Below are positions 11,570 through 23,330 of a DNA stretch of 64,000 nucleotides, piece after piece. This DNA is from Helianthus annuus (Eukaryota; Streptophyta; Magnoliopsida; Asterales; Asteraceae): contig NC_035448.2 in assembly GCF_002127325.2 (NCBI RefSeq), positions 113,299,660 through 113,363,659 of the forward strand, given 5' to 3'. Numbering within the stretch: position 1 is the first letter of the stretch; each line of letters opens with the position of its first letter. The position numbers and the translations under genes were made by a program. The notes under the pieces were generated by a model that was not told the DNA's origin, ran no database searches, and saw nothing but the letters and a program-made list of their open reading frames with translations.

Positions 11570-12775
11570 TAACGTGAAACTGCATCCTCCACACCTATTG
11601 CACCACCTCTATCGCCTCCACTCAATCCATGTCCTCATCATCATCGCCCTCCTCACCACGATATGCTATGTGCTCCTAGATGTATGTGATGTCATCCTGC
11701 ATAGTGGCGACGGAACGTTCCACCGCTCCAATCCGGGTGTAGGCGTTGCTAGCCATGTTGTACGTGTTCCGGGTACAAAGAAGATTTTCCTGCAAAAGAT
11801 CAGTTAAACTTTGAAAATTAGGAAACCCGCCCCCTGAGAGGAGGAACCGGCATGGTAGCTTTAGTGTTGAGGGGGAGGACGGCTTGGGTCGTCTTGTAGA
11901 GCTAGGACTTCTTTCAGGCCCCATGTATTTCCTCGGGCGTTTCGGAAGCGGACCGACCCATCATCCATTTCTTAGACGAGTCCCATTGAGCAGCATTGGG
12001 CTAGATCTACCTTCCCGGACCTTGCACCTCGCGGAAATGATTTTGGCATGCGATGGACATAGTTTTTGAACAGACGGTAGATCCACCCACCAAAGAAGAT
12101 CGGAGTTGGAGAAGAGGCCAATTGGTTGAGGTGCATGTTCTAGAGGAGTAGGTGTGTGACATCAAGAGGTATGCGGTTGTGGATGCAATAGAGGCAAGTG
12201 AGATCACAGAGGTTTACCACACCCGAACTATCACACCGTTGACGGAGGGAGTTACTTAGGACCCGGTGGATGTAGCGGTAAAGAGGATCCCGCAACTGGG
12301 AGCTTTTGGTGACGCTTGGATCGTATGGCCCATCTCCAATTTGAGCCCATGCTGTTTCCCGCATGTTGGTGGGAATTTCACGGAGACCACCCATGAACTC
12401 TTCTTCAACTGACTGTTCCTCGGTGTATAAGCACACATTTACACCGAATTGGGCTATGGAGATGGAAAGTAGCTCCCAGCGCATCTGAACTGAACCCCAT
12501 CTTCGTCAAATGGGTCCGCTTGGGCTTTGAACTTGAAGGTGCTATAGAACTCCATGTTATACTCGTAGACAGAATGGAGCTTGGTGCCAAGAGCTAATCG
12601 GAGGTCCTGTGACTAGCGTATCATATCAGCCTTGTTGTCCCACGGTTTCAAGAGTTTCATAGCATGCTTGTCTTGGTGCCCCCTAAGGCCTTGTTTGGAG
12701 AATGTCGTATCGAGCTTGGTACTCCCATTCTGTTTGTTTGAACTTCATAAACTTGCTGGCCTTTGCTACAAAAGA
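11570..12775 (-). pseudogene. A1 3' ORF, Athila ORF-1-like protein remnant
   Basis: Decayed frame downstream of integrase, in the position where Athila elements carry an env-like or accessory ORF. Readable blocks include a Tyr-Asn-Met-Glu-Phe segment followed by an FDEDG motif near 12500, then an in-frame block at 12484-12140 with QFG, LYTEEQ and a YRYIHRVLSNSL stretch. This pattern recalls the plant Athila ORF-1 family (recognised from memory). A frameshift lies near 12485 and stops follow below 12140. Function is unknown in the family; a membrane or envelope role is not supported by anything visible here. Confidence 0.55.
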
Positions 12776-12837
12776 GAACCACAGAACAATCAGTGCATTA
12801 TGATAAAATTCTGGAAAAAACTGAAAACAAGGAGCTG

Positions 12838-13475
12838 GACACGGCCCCGTGGCCACTGGCCACGCACCGTGTTTAGTCATTTTCCCTGGCCACGCCCCCG
12901 TGTTTGCTGACTACGCCCCGTGGTCAGGCTACTGTTACTGCAAATCTTCAAATTTCGACCGGTTTCGAAAAGTTGAAATTTTTTGGTTGAGTAGGGGCGG
13001 TTTCCCCCGAAAATAAAACCCCAAATGTCGTTTTTCCAAAAACAAGTCGTTAACCCTATCAATTTTAGCTTTTTCGGTTAAAAAACAAGGGTTCATGGTT
13101 TATACTTGAAATCGGGTGAATCTATGAACAAGAATGGTTGATTTACTTTCTATAACATGAATCTAAACTATTACTACTAGATCTAATCAAAAATTTTCGA
13201 ATTGATTCGGTTCTCGTTCAAGAACCCTAGATTTTTCCCCAAATTTTTGGTGTTAATCTACATGCAAAACGTTAAACTAACTAAAGAAGATGTTAGAATC
13301 ATATCTTGCAGATGTTAAATGAAAGGAAAATGTGGAAAATGGCAGAAAATCGCAGAGGAACCAGAGGTTTTTCAGGGAAACGGGTCGTGGTGAAATGAAG
13401 AACAAAAAAGATAAAGGGGTTTATACCTGTCTACACACCAACCACGCCCCCGTGGCCAGTGGCCATGGCCACGTA
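12838..13475. repeat. Palindrome clusters between A1 integrase and 3' ORF
   Basis: Palindromic motifs at about 12838-12925 (cacggccccgtgg, cacgcccccgtg) and 13441-13475 (cacgcccccgtggcc). The sequence between them is non-coding. Confidence 0.75.
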
Positions 13476-13631
13476 TTCAACTAAAGTTAATTTTTTTCAT
13501 ATAGTGCACGTGTGAGCGACATGTTTTCCCGAAACTGGTTTAGTTACCTTACCGATTTTTTAGGCTTTCCCGACGTCCATTACCTACAAGACATGATGTT
13601 AATTTACATATATACACAAACTTTTGTTTAA

Positions 13632-14302
13632 TCATACCTCAACCGCTTGTAGCGAAATCTCCTCCTCATCATCCACAATGAATCCTTGGTAGAGCCTAAG
13701 TCTTTGTCCGTTGACTTTAAATGGAACGCCATTTTTAGATTTAATCTCGATTGCTCCGTCTGGAAAGATATGGGTGATGGAAAAAGGTCCCGACCACCTA
13801 GACTTTAGTTTTCTAGGAAATAATGGAAGTCGTGAATTAAACAATAGCACTTGATCTCCTTCTCGAAATTCATTAGGCTTAATATGTTTGTCATGTAAGT
13901 TCTTCATACGTTCCTTATTTCGCAGTTAGAGTATGCTTGATTTGTTAATTCGTCTAATTCGTTTAATTGATAAAATCGATTCTTTCCGGCGGTTTCATGG
14001 TCTAAGTTTATGTTTCTTAATGCCAAGTAAGCCTATGTGCTATTTCTACTGGCAAATGACAACTTTTTCCATAGACAAGCCTATATGGGGTGGTACCTAT
14101 TGTTGTTTTAAAAGCGGTTCGAAATGCCCATAAAGCGTCGTCTAATTTATCGGCCCATTCTTTTTTATTTAATCCTACGGTTTTCTCAAGTATTCTTTTT
14201 AAACCTCGATTAGTCACTTTGGTTTGTCCGTTTGTTTGAGGATGATATGCGGTTGAGAATCGATGATAGACCCCATATCTTGTCAAAAAATATTGTAGAT
14301 CC
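13632..14302 (-). pseudogene. A1 integrase, C-terminal half
   Basis: Minus-strand frames at 14286-14017 and 13907-13632 are separated by a frameshifted, stop-bearing stretch. The first contains the end of the DDE core ([11 protein letters not shown]) and the [21 protein letters not shown] block typical of Athila. The second is the C-terminal domain (DQVLLFNSRLPLFPRKLKSRW, SGPFSITHIFPDGA). The catalytic Glu expected after NGQT is Lys, so this copy would be inactive even if read through. The upstream half continues at 27675 beyond the C1 insertion. Confidence 0.88.
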
Positions 14303-14304
14303 CA

Positions 14305-14751
14305 ATATCAATCCGGATCACAGTGGTTGATTGTTTTAGTCCAAAACACCTATTGATTAGGTGTTTGTACTATGAAAAAGTTAAGAAGAATCAAGAATGA
14401 AGATGAAGCTAGTGGTATGATGAATACAACAAGTGTTGTATTGAATCTAAACAAGAAGATAAACAATAAAGCACCTTGGAAATCTGATTAAGCACAATGA
14501 GTATAGATTGAAATGTAAACAACACTAGTATTCACCAAGTGTGGCCAAAAGCTTGGCTAGGGCAACAATACAAGGCTATATATAGAATCTGACTTGCCAG
14601 CATAATTATAATTATGCTGGCATCTTAACTACACTAGGTCAGATTTGCCACGATCATATAATTACAAAATTAGCCCCTAGACTTTAAACAAGCTATAAAC
14701 AATAACAAAACTAATTCAGTGCAAGTATCAACGATCTCATAACCTCTAACA
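14305..14751 (-). repeat. C1 3' LTR
   Basis: 447 bp. The minus strand starts tgttagagg and ends gattgatat. It includes the TATA-like ctatatatag near 14576-14585. Nearly identical to 27228-27674, with a few percent differences. Confidence 0.9.
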
Positions 14752-14763
14752 ATATCCCCCATA
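14752..14763 (-). other. C1 polypurine tract
   Basis: Minus-strand tatgggggatat directly precedes the 3' LTR. Confidence 0.8.
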
Positions 14764-14783
14764 GATCGTTGCATACTTGTTTT

Positions 14784-17557
14784 TCATTCTTCAGTAGTTG
14801 CCACTGGATTGTCTTCAGCTTTCTTTTCTGGCTCTGGAGGGACTTCTGCATTCCCTGTTGCTTCTGGTGTTGCTTGAACCCCGGTTGTTATTGCGGGAGT
14901 TTCTTGTGTTAAAACAGCTTCACTAGTTGATGGTGGTTCCTCCATAATGGCCTCATATGTGGATGAGGCCGGAGGTGGTGATGTTGCTTGAGGAATTGTG
15001 GTGGATTCTTTTGTCGTTGAGGAAGACTTTTCTTTCTTTTTCTCATGCTTTTTCTTCTTTCTTTCTTCCTTTTTCTTTGCATCTGCATCTTTTCTTTTCT
15101 CAATCTTGTCAACGATGTCGAGCATCTCTCGTTTTCTCTTCCGGGCTCTATCCACTGCCCTCTGAAACAGCATGGCCTCTTCTAGATTGGCGTTTCCAGC
15201 TCCAACATTTATACGATTTGCATTCAGCACCATTAAATCAGAGAGTCCGAACATGAAGACATCCATTGGATCCATTACTTTAATATCTTCATTTTTGTTC
15301 GATCGGATCACCGCTTCACCAGTATGGCTATCATAGAACCACTTCTTGAAGTTGTTTAGACAAATCGGGACTTCATCTGGGAGCTTAATTCTTGTGACAA
15401 CTTTTGCAGGGTTGATAACCCACGTTACTTTGCCTTTTCCAGTAATAGGATCTTTTGTTGTCTTGGATACTCTCCTTCTGGGACGTCGTGGCTTGAATGT
15501 CGGAAAGCCTTTGTTGCATTCTTTCACAATTATGCGCTCAAAGTCCCACCCCCAACGCTTCTATCATCGGGATTTAACATATCCAGTCGGCCAAGTTCAC
15601 GTAGATCCCACCTGGGAAGAGAAAACAGATCATACCCTGTTCTGAAGTACTGAATCACACCACCTCTTCGTTTGACCACAAACATCCCCTTAAGATTGCT
15701 ATACATCCAACTAATAATTTTATCAGTAGCTTCTGTCTTCTCAACAGTTACTACTTGATAAAAATCAGGGAGTTTTTCTCTTTCCCTTCTAAACCATTCG
15801 GGGTGTTGTGGGGTGAATGTCTTTCCATCTTCTTGTTTATAAATTACTTCCTTTTCCAATCCCCATTCTATAAATCTTGCAGGCATTTCATCTCTATCCA
15901 TTTCTTCTTCGTCACTATCGCCTCCTTCAGTTACTTTTTCTGTCGACTCAAGACGACGTTTCTTTGTTACAGCTTCTTTCTTCTTTCTATTTGTTTCCTC
16001 CTCTTTAAATGCCTCAAAGTCGAAGATTTCTGCGAAAGAGAACATGGGCTCTATCTCAATTTTTGCACAAATTTTCTTCATCATTCTGTATAGCTTCTCT
16101 ATTCCATGCTGCTGAAACCTTATGTACTGTGATTGTCCAGTGACATAGGCATGCAATTCTCTGTTCTTCTTTCTTTGCTCCTTCAGCTTTTCTCTCGGAA
16201 CATTTGTATCATTGACTTGATGTTTCAGAGTGCATATCTCTTTCACAGGACCAGCACCTATATCTTTGATGAGCTTGTCGTACAGATCTTGAAAAGGACG
16301 AATTCTTTGTGAAGGCAAACGAGGTTTTGAGATCCTTGTGGGTTTCACTTGGGGAAACCTAGAAGGTCCTTCATCTGTTTTCTTTGGGGGAGTTGATTTG
16401 CTTGCAGAGGTTTCTTCTAGATCGGTTAATAGTGTATCAACAAAATCTTCCAATGTTTGCTCTTCTTCCGTTACTACAACTGGTCTTTCAGATTCCGACA
16501 TATCTCGTCTTGCAAGCTTCTTTTCTCTCTTTTATTTTTCTTGCATTGCATGAATTTCCCGCATATCTTGAATGTGTCGATGATGTTCTTCTGAATCCGC
16601 GGCTCTGAAGCTTGCTCCCATAAGTCTTTCTGGGTTTTCTGAGGATTTCTTCTTCTTTGGAGGTTCATCGTCGGCCGCCTGCTTTCCTTTTCTTTTTCTT
16701 TTCAGCTGTTCTTCTTCTTTTTCTACAACCTCTTCCTCAGCTTGCACGATTCTTTGTTATTTTGCTGCAACTGCTTCTTTGTACTCTTTGTAAGCCGCTT
16801 TCACCAACGGCAGTCTTCCTGCAGTATACATCCAGTCGTGTAACATCACCCATTCATTCGTTTTGATCTCTATGTATTGTCGACTGGTGGGAACATGAAA
16901 GGTGTAGAGGCCTCCATCATGCGGCAGTTTGTCATATTAATCATTGATCAGCATCTGAATGAATCTAGGATACATTGCCCAAGTATGTCCTCTTGTATTC
17001 TCGAGCATTTAGTTGAAGATTAGCCCAGAGATGTTGAACTTTTGGTTTAAACATAAGTTCAGCATTGCTCCCGACCACTCCAGATTCAGGTCGTCATATC
17101 CACCTTTACGATGAACTATACTCATAGCAATTACTTGTACTATAAACCTCTAATCCCTTGTGAGACCGTTTCTTTTGATCTCCTTCTTCTGACTAAAATC
17201 TCCCACGTATCCCATACCACGAAAGCCATCCAAAACATCATCCTTGTTCAAGCTGATCGGATCTTGTGCATTATCTCCCAGCTTCAAAACAGTGCAAATC
17301 CTTTCTTCAGTTACAATTACTCGTTTGTTGCGGATTGTTGCAGATATCCCTTTGGCTTTGTTAATAGTTTCAGGTTTCGCTGTTTGCCAGAATTCTTGAA
17401 TGTGGATTCGATAAATAGGAACTTTCGTTGGGACCGCATAGCTTATCCTGCTTGATTGTATCCATCTTGCCACGTCTTCGAAATCCTGTGGTGCTTGCTC
17501 AAGGTTGATATGCTGATTATGCTTCAGAGTCTTATCCCACTCGATAATTTTCACCAT
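14784..17557 (-). pseudogene. C1 accessory ORF (~920 codons, decayed)
   Basis: Consecutive minus-strand frames (17557-17150, a broken stretch to 16750, 16747-16532, 16501-15530, 15527-14784) read as one protein interrupted by in-frame TAA codons near 16750 and 16530 and a frameshift near 15530. The N-terminal part contains WIQSSRISYAVPTKVPIY and FWQTAKPE. The middle has a basic KRKRKGK patch and charged coiled-coil-like stretches. The C-terminal part has a long Lys/Glu helix (KKKEERKKKKHEKKKEK) and a Pro/Thr/Glu-rich tail. No signal peptide or transmembrane segment is evident, so it does not look like an envelope protein. Similar ORFs occur in Asteraceae repeats as far as I recall. Function unknown. 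Confidence 0.65.
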
Positions 17558-17789
17558 CCTGTTTCTGACACAACAAACGAGCCAAGTTAGAGTCTTTTTA
17601 CGAAAATATTTACACCTAGGTATAAGAATATATGAAGTTTGATAATATTTACAAATATATTAGGTTATATAAAAGATAATTTGATTTTAGTATTAAAAAG
17701 ATGTTTACAAAACTTAAAAAAAATAAGGATCAAAATCGCTGATAACCCAAAAAGGTTATCTTTGCTGATGATTGTTATCGAGACCAAGC

Positions 17790-18060
17790 AATTTCGCCGG
17801 CGACAATATCTGATCACGTGTGTTTTCGCCGGCAACGACTAAGGAAACAAGCCAAGTTTCGCTGATGGTTATAACACGGATAGGATATCTTCGCCGGTGA
17901 CAAAAGCGGGTATCGGATGATTTCGCCAGCAACAAATATGTGACAGAAATTTAATTTCGCTGACAATTGCCGGCGAAGGTAGACTTTGTTCTCGAAGCGA
18001 TCGAGCAGCGAAGACAATCGTCTAAGCCGACTTACCGGCGAAATAAATTATTTCGCCGGT
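17790..18060. repeat. Iterated TTTCGCCGG motif, C1 3' spacer
   Basis: At least six copies of tttcgcc(g/a)g(c/t) or its complement, for example near 17791, 17823, 17889, 17919, 18034 and 18050. Some are joined into palindromes of type tcgccggcga. The same motif recurs in the C1 leader at 26560-26880. Confidence 0.8.
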
Positions 18061-19698
18061 TGCTCGAACTCGCGTTCGAGACTTTTGAAATTCCTTGATT
18101 TGAACTAAATTCGCAAGATTCATTGCTATGTTCATCTTTAATTTCGTTGGCCCCATATTTTTTCTTAATAAACCCCTTCAAAAACCCTAACAGTCGGAAC
18201 TAAGGATGAACACAAATGTTAATCTATGATCAACAAAACTTCAATCACGGTCTGAGTTCATGAAGTATGGTCAATGTTTATCAACAATTATCTCAAAACC
18301 TTCTTAATTACAGATGATTGATAGTAATGGTTTTTCAAAAAGTAATAAACCCAATATAATCATAAATCAACGATTTTAGTAATCTGTGAGGACCGACCAT
18401 GAACCGATATTACCTCTGATCTGTGAATGAAAGCACTGAGGACAATAGAATGATGAAGAAGATGAAAGAGATTTTAACCGGTGACAATGAGAGAGAGAGA
18501 AAGAATGTTTGAAAAATTTTGAATTATGGTCGGTTAAGGAAGATTTATAGGCAGTTTAAGGTTTTTGGCGAAATTGTCATTTTCGCCGGAATCTTAATTT
18601 CGCCGCCTTTGGTGGTTTGCAACTTCTTTTCAAAATCAAATTTAAATACGCTCGTGAATTTCAAACTTTTTTCGAAAAACGTGCCCAATTTTGTTAGAAA
18701 TCATGAAATATTCACAAACTAGAGAAAATTTGGGCCATTTTGACTCCGAACTTCATTTTTCAATTTTGGGAGGTTCCAGTTTTGCTGATTTTCTTGTTTC
18801 TTTTGACGCTTGTCGACTTACCTGCAGAAGATCATATTGTCAACACTTGTCAAATCCTTATTTATTATTATTAGCGAATCAAGGCACAAGAAAAACTGCC
18901 AGTATGTTTGTCCGCTTAAATCCATGCATCCTTCTTTCAACATGCCTTCAGAGAGCGCGTTTATCATGTTTTTGGTAATATTGACAAGACTTCTATGGCC
19001 CCCACACAAGCTATTGAGAATAGAATCATTACGCCTATGAGTCCCACATCAGGACATACCCCCGCGATCAAGGTATGCACAAAGATTCCTCATAACAGGT
19101 GAGTATATTGGATTCATTCGTTTTGTGTTTCAACGACAGAGTTGGTGATCAGGTCAGTACTTTCGTACAGCAGAGATCCCAAAAACTACCAAGGGTGGAG
19201 ACGGATACCAGATTTGGTACGATTTGCGCATTTTTTGCGCATTTGAATGACTTTCTATGAAAGCTTCTTCAATTTAGGGATTTGGCCATTTTTGGCTCTT
19301 TTCTTGAAAAGATATCATAGCGTCTAGGTCAGCATGTATTTGGATGCAGCAGAAGAACAACTATGATATCCCTGAATGAAATACCAATATAAAGGCCCGA
19401 AATCTCAGACTTTGGCATTCTATCAACGCAAGATTTAAGACTATTAAGCCATATATCGCAACGTGTTACCAACAATGATGCGTAATGCCTGAGAAAAGCC
19501 AGAATCCTTGTGTAGATGTTATGTTTTGCTCCCTGACAGCAGTTTACTCATTGGTGTTGCTGAATCTACCGACACGTCGTTGCTTGGTACCCCGATTTCT
19601 TTTGTTTTCTGTTTTTCAAGAAATGACAGAGTGTCAGCAATTTTCTATCATTTCCTCTAACAGGAGTCAGACACAAGCATCTAATTTTGATTTTATAG

Positions 19699-19715
19699 AA
19701 TATCCCCCCTAAAAT
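19699..19715 (-). other. C1 second purine tract, after pol
   Basis: Minus-strand ttttaggggggatattc closely resembles the LTR-adjacent tract (atgggggatattg). It sits about 200 bases downstream of pol, where a copia element without extra ORFs would have its 3' LTR. Confidence 0.55.
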
Positions 19716-19924
19716 TTTTATTTTCGAAAGTCCCTTGCCCGAAAATGAAAATTTTTTAAAGTTCAGAAAATCTTTTTGGTGGGCACATTTTAGGATACTT
19801 GTTTTACTTTTGACAAACGTTTTTTTACATGGACAAAAGATAGAGTATTTACAAACGCTTTTGGACAACAAGATTCATTTCCACTCGAGGAAATTAACCA
19901 TTTCCAACCAGGTTACTAGGTTAC

Positions 19925-21539
19925 TAGCTGGTTGAATCGGGTTTTATCAAAGGCTTTTGTGAATATGTCGGCCCGTTGTTATGTTGTATCCACTGGTACC
20001 ACTTGGATGTATCCTTTTTCATAAGCATCTCGAATTGCGTGAATACGAATCTTGATATGCTTTGTTCTTGAGTAGTGGATGGGATTCTTCACAATTCCCA
20101 GACATGCTTCATTGTCGATGAATATGGGAGTCTTCATGATGTTGATTCCATAATCCAACAACTGATTTTGTATCCAGAGAACTTGTGAACAGCAACTGTA
20201 GGCCGCAGTGTACTCAGCTTGAGCAATGGAGGTGGACACAGTTGTCTGCTTCTTGCTTTGCCAAGAGATCAGACGATTTCCCAAGAATTGACATCCTCCT
20301 GATACAGACCTGCGATCCACTTTACAACCTGCATGATCACTGTCAGAATAAGCAATAAGATCAAAATTACTATCTTTAGGATACCAAAGACCTAGTTTCG
20401 GAGTTCCTTTAAGATAGCGGAAGATGCGCTTCACAGCGGTTTCATGTGATTCTTTGGGATTTGTCTGAAAACGAGCACAGAGACAGACTGCCCACATAAT
20501 GTCAGGCCTACTTGTAGTTAAGTACATCAGAGAGCCTATCATTGAGCGGTAGAAGGACTTATTCACTGGTTTTCCTTGAGGATCTAGAGTAAGCTCTGTC
20601 TGTGAGGCGAACGGGGTGCTTGCAACTTTGCAGTCATTCATGTTGTACTTTGCGAGAATATCCCGAATGTACTTAGCCTGGTGAATAAGAATGTCGTCCT
20701 CCTTTTGCTTCACTTCTAATCCAAAGAAGAACGTGAGTTCTCCCATCATGCTCATTTCGATCTTTGCCTCCATGACGGTCTCGAATTCTTTACACAACTC
20801 CTCATTTGTTGACCCGAAAATGATATCATCCACATAAATCTGAACCAGCATTACGTCTTCTCCGATTCGTTTGGTGAAGAGAGTCATGTCGATCGTTCCT
20901 CTGGTGTACCCACACTTCAAAAGATAAGTTGACAAAGTCTCGTACCAACCACGTGGAGCTTGGTGAATACCATAGAGGGCTTTATCCAACTTGTAGTAGC
21001 GGCCTGGAAAATAGGGATCTTCGAAACCTGGAGGCTGACACACGTAGACTTCTTCCTTTACCTTGCCATACAGAAAAGCACTTTTTACGTCCATCTGGAA
21101 AACTTTGAAATTTTTGTAGGACGGCGTATGCCATGAATATTCTGATTGCCTCCAATCTTGCGACTGGAGCAAAAACTTCTTCGTAATCAATTCCTTCCTC
21201 TTGACGAAAACCTTGCACCACCAATCTAGCCTTGTTCTTGATCACTACTCCACGATCATCCATCTTGTTGCGAAAGACCCATTTTGTACCAATCGGAATC
21301 TTTCCCTCAAGTAAATCTACTAGCTCCCAAACCTTGAGTTTGCGAAATTGAGATAGTTCTTCCTGCATGGCCTGAACCCAACTGGAGTCTTGAATAGCTT
21401 CTTCAATGTCACGAGGCACGGACTGCGAGAGAAAAGCGGCATAGAGCCCTTTGTTGATGCTTGATGACTGACCACGTGTACGTACTCCTTTTACTGCACC
21501 TATGACATTCTGAAGAGGATGATTGCGATTTGTCTTGTA
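19925..21539 (-). pseudogene. C1 reverse transcriptase and RNase H
   Basis: Two frames. 21419-20982 starts the RT domain ([40 protein letters not shown]); a frameshift near 21150-21190 moves into 21190-19979. The latter holds [10 protein letters not shown], the ALYG.HQAPRGWYETL block, the catalytic YVDDIIFGS motif, and the copia RNase H region with YSDSDHAGC, SISWQSKKQ-like (ISWQSKKQTTVSTS) and AEYTAA. An in-frame TAA at 19979 precedes the usual C-terminal QRADIFTKAF block. Domain order integrase before RT is diagnostic for Ty1/copia. Catalytic residues are intact but the frame is not. Confidence 0.93.
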
Positions 21540-22853
21540 TCATGCATTTGTGTGAGTCTCAATTTGCTGCGGAAGGTTGGTGAAGTGTTCGTCAATGTAG
21601 ATTACTGGAGGATCATCTTCCTGAGTTGGTTCATCCACATTCACCTGTGAAGAAGAAGCACCGTTTTGAGAGGTGTTCTCAGGCGAAGTGTCGCCATTTA
21701 CTTCATCCACGGAGAGAAGTGGATCAGCAGAGAATGGAGAAAAACGGGTAGTGAAAGGAGTTAAACCAATATCTGACGAATCAAACAGAGGTTTAACTTG
21801 AGCAGCTTCTGCAGGTCCTGCTTCTGGAACGTCTTCTAGAATTTCGAAGGTGTTAAAAATCACACCCACATCGTAAAACCAATCAGGAGTACTTCCAGTG
21901 TTAGTGTAGTTTCCTTCTTGGAAGTCGATGTAATAAGATTCAGTCACCATCTTTGTCTGTATGTTGTAGACTCTGTAGGCTTTCTGAGTTGATGAATATC
22001 CCATGAAGTAGCAGATATCACCCACAGCTTCGAACTTGATGATATTCTTTTGAGTGTTTAGAAGAGTGCAAGAACATCCGAACGGTCTGAAGAAATCAAT
22101 GAGCGGCTTTCTTTTGAAGAGAAGTTCATATGCAGTTTTTTCGTGAGGTTTTACAATGAGAACTCTGTTCAGAACATAGCATGTTGTATTTACCGGTTCT
22201 GCCCAGAAGATGATTGGAAGCTTTGAATCCACCAGCATAGTTCTCACGGCTTCAATCAAAGTTCTGTTCTTTCGTTCAGCGGCTCCATTTTGTTGAGGAG
22301 TTCTATCTGCACTGTATTGAAGATGAATTCCCTTTTCTACACAGAAAGATATGAAGATTTGATTCTTGAATTCAGAACCATTATCACTTCTGATCGACTT
22401 CACTTTCAATCTGGTCACGTTTTCAATCAAGGGAATGAATGACTTAAGGATATCAGCCGTCTCACTCTTGGCTTCAAGAAAATAGACCCATGAGAAACGA
22501 GAGAAATCATCTGTAATCACCAAACAGTAGGACCTTTTAGCAATACTTTTAACACTTATTGGACCAAAAAGATCCATATGCATTAATTGAAGAGGCGCAG
22601 TAATCATGTTCACTGCTTTGGGCTTGTACGATTTCTTGTGTTGCTTTCCTTGGGCGCATGCTATACATTTTTCAGAAAAAGGAAATTCTTTTATCGGAAG
22701 ACCTCTTACTAAGTTTAACTTAGAGAGTTTGTTCATATTTTTGAAATTTACATGCCCCAATCGCCTGTGCCAAAGCAGTGACTCCGATTCTGAAGCCTTT
22801 GAGATTAAACACGTCAAGTTATCATTTGTCTTGGCATTTTTCATGTTGAGCAC
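21540..22853 (-). pseudogene. C1 integrase
   Basis: 437-codon open stretch. The N-terminal HHCC zinc site reads WHRRLGHVNF followed by CIACAQGKQHK. The DDE core shows MDLFGPISVKS, SDNGSEF and QQNGAAERKNRT, so both Asp and the Glu are present. A FGCSCTLLNTQKN block and an acidic C-terminal linker lead to RT. Open throughout, but cut off from gag-protease and RT by stops, so listed as part of a broken polyprotein. Confidence 0.93.
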
Positions 22854-23190
22854 GTATGTGTTGTTTTATCGTGGAGCTGTGAGCATGATCATCTCTGCCG
22901 GAACGACATATTCAGGCTTGAGAAACAAACATTCCATGTCGTTGAAGAGCACCGAGATTCCTTTATCACAAACTTGTGATACACTCATAAGGTTGTAGCA
23001 CAATTCTGGAACATAGTTGACATTTTCTAAAGTAAGTGCTTCAGACACAACATCTCTTATTCCAACGATCTTACCTCCTTTCTCGTCTCCAGCGAATGAC
23101 ACGAAATCACCATCAATAAAACGAAAATTCTTCAGAAGTTCCTTTAAGCCTGCCATGTGTCTTGAACATCCGCTGTCGACATGCTAGATG
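22854..23190 (-). pseudogene. C1 protease region
   Basis: The aspartic protease active site DSGCSRHM is encoded at about 23157-23180, the typical copia D-S-G. Two codons upstream an in-frame TAG (23184-23186) replaces the expected Trp codon, a G-to-A type change. The frame continues through NVNYVPELCYNLMSVSQ, a conserved copia block, to a TAA near 22863 that separates it from integrase. Confidence 0.85.
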
Positions 23191-23330
23191 TATTCCATGA
23201 GCATCCGAAGCCATTTCTGGAGTTTATTCTGAAATACAAATATATACACAAATTAGTTTGATTTGGGAACCCAGATTTGCTTCACTTTGGATCTATCGTG
23301 GTTTTGTCCCACGATATCCTCTTTTTGATT

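Larger units (their letters stand above)
17558..19924 (-). other. C1 spacer between pol and accessory ORF
   Basis: Non-coding. It holds an iterated tttcgccgg motif (about 17790-18060, again near 18585-18605) and a purine tract just downstream of pol. If the accessory ORF has its own promoter it would lie here; the sequence does not show one clearly. Confidence 0.6.
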
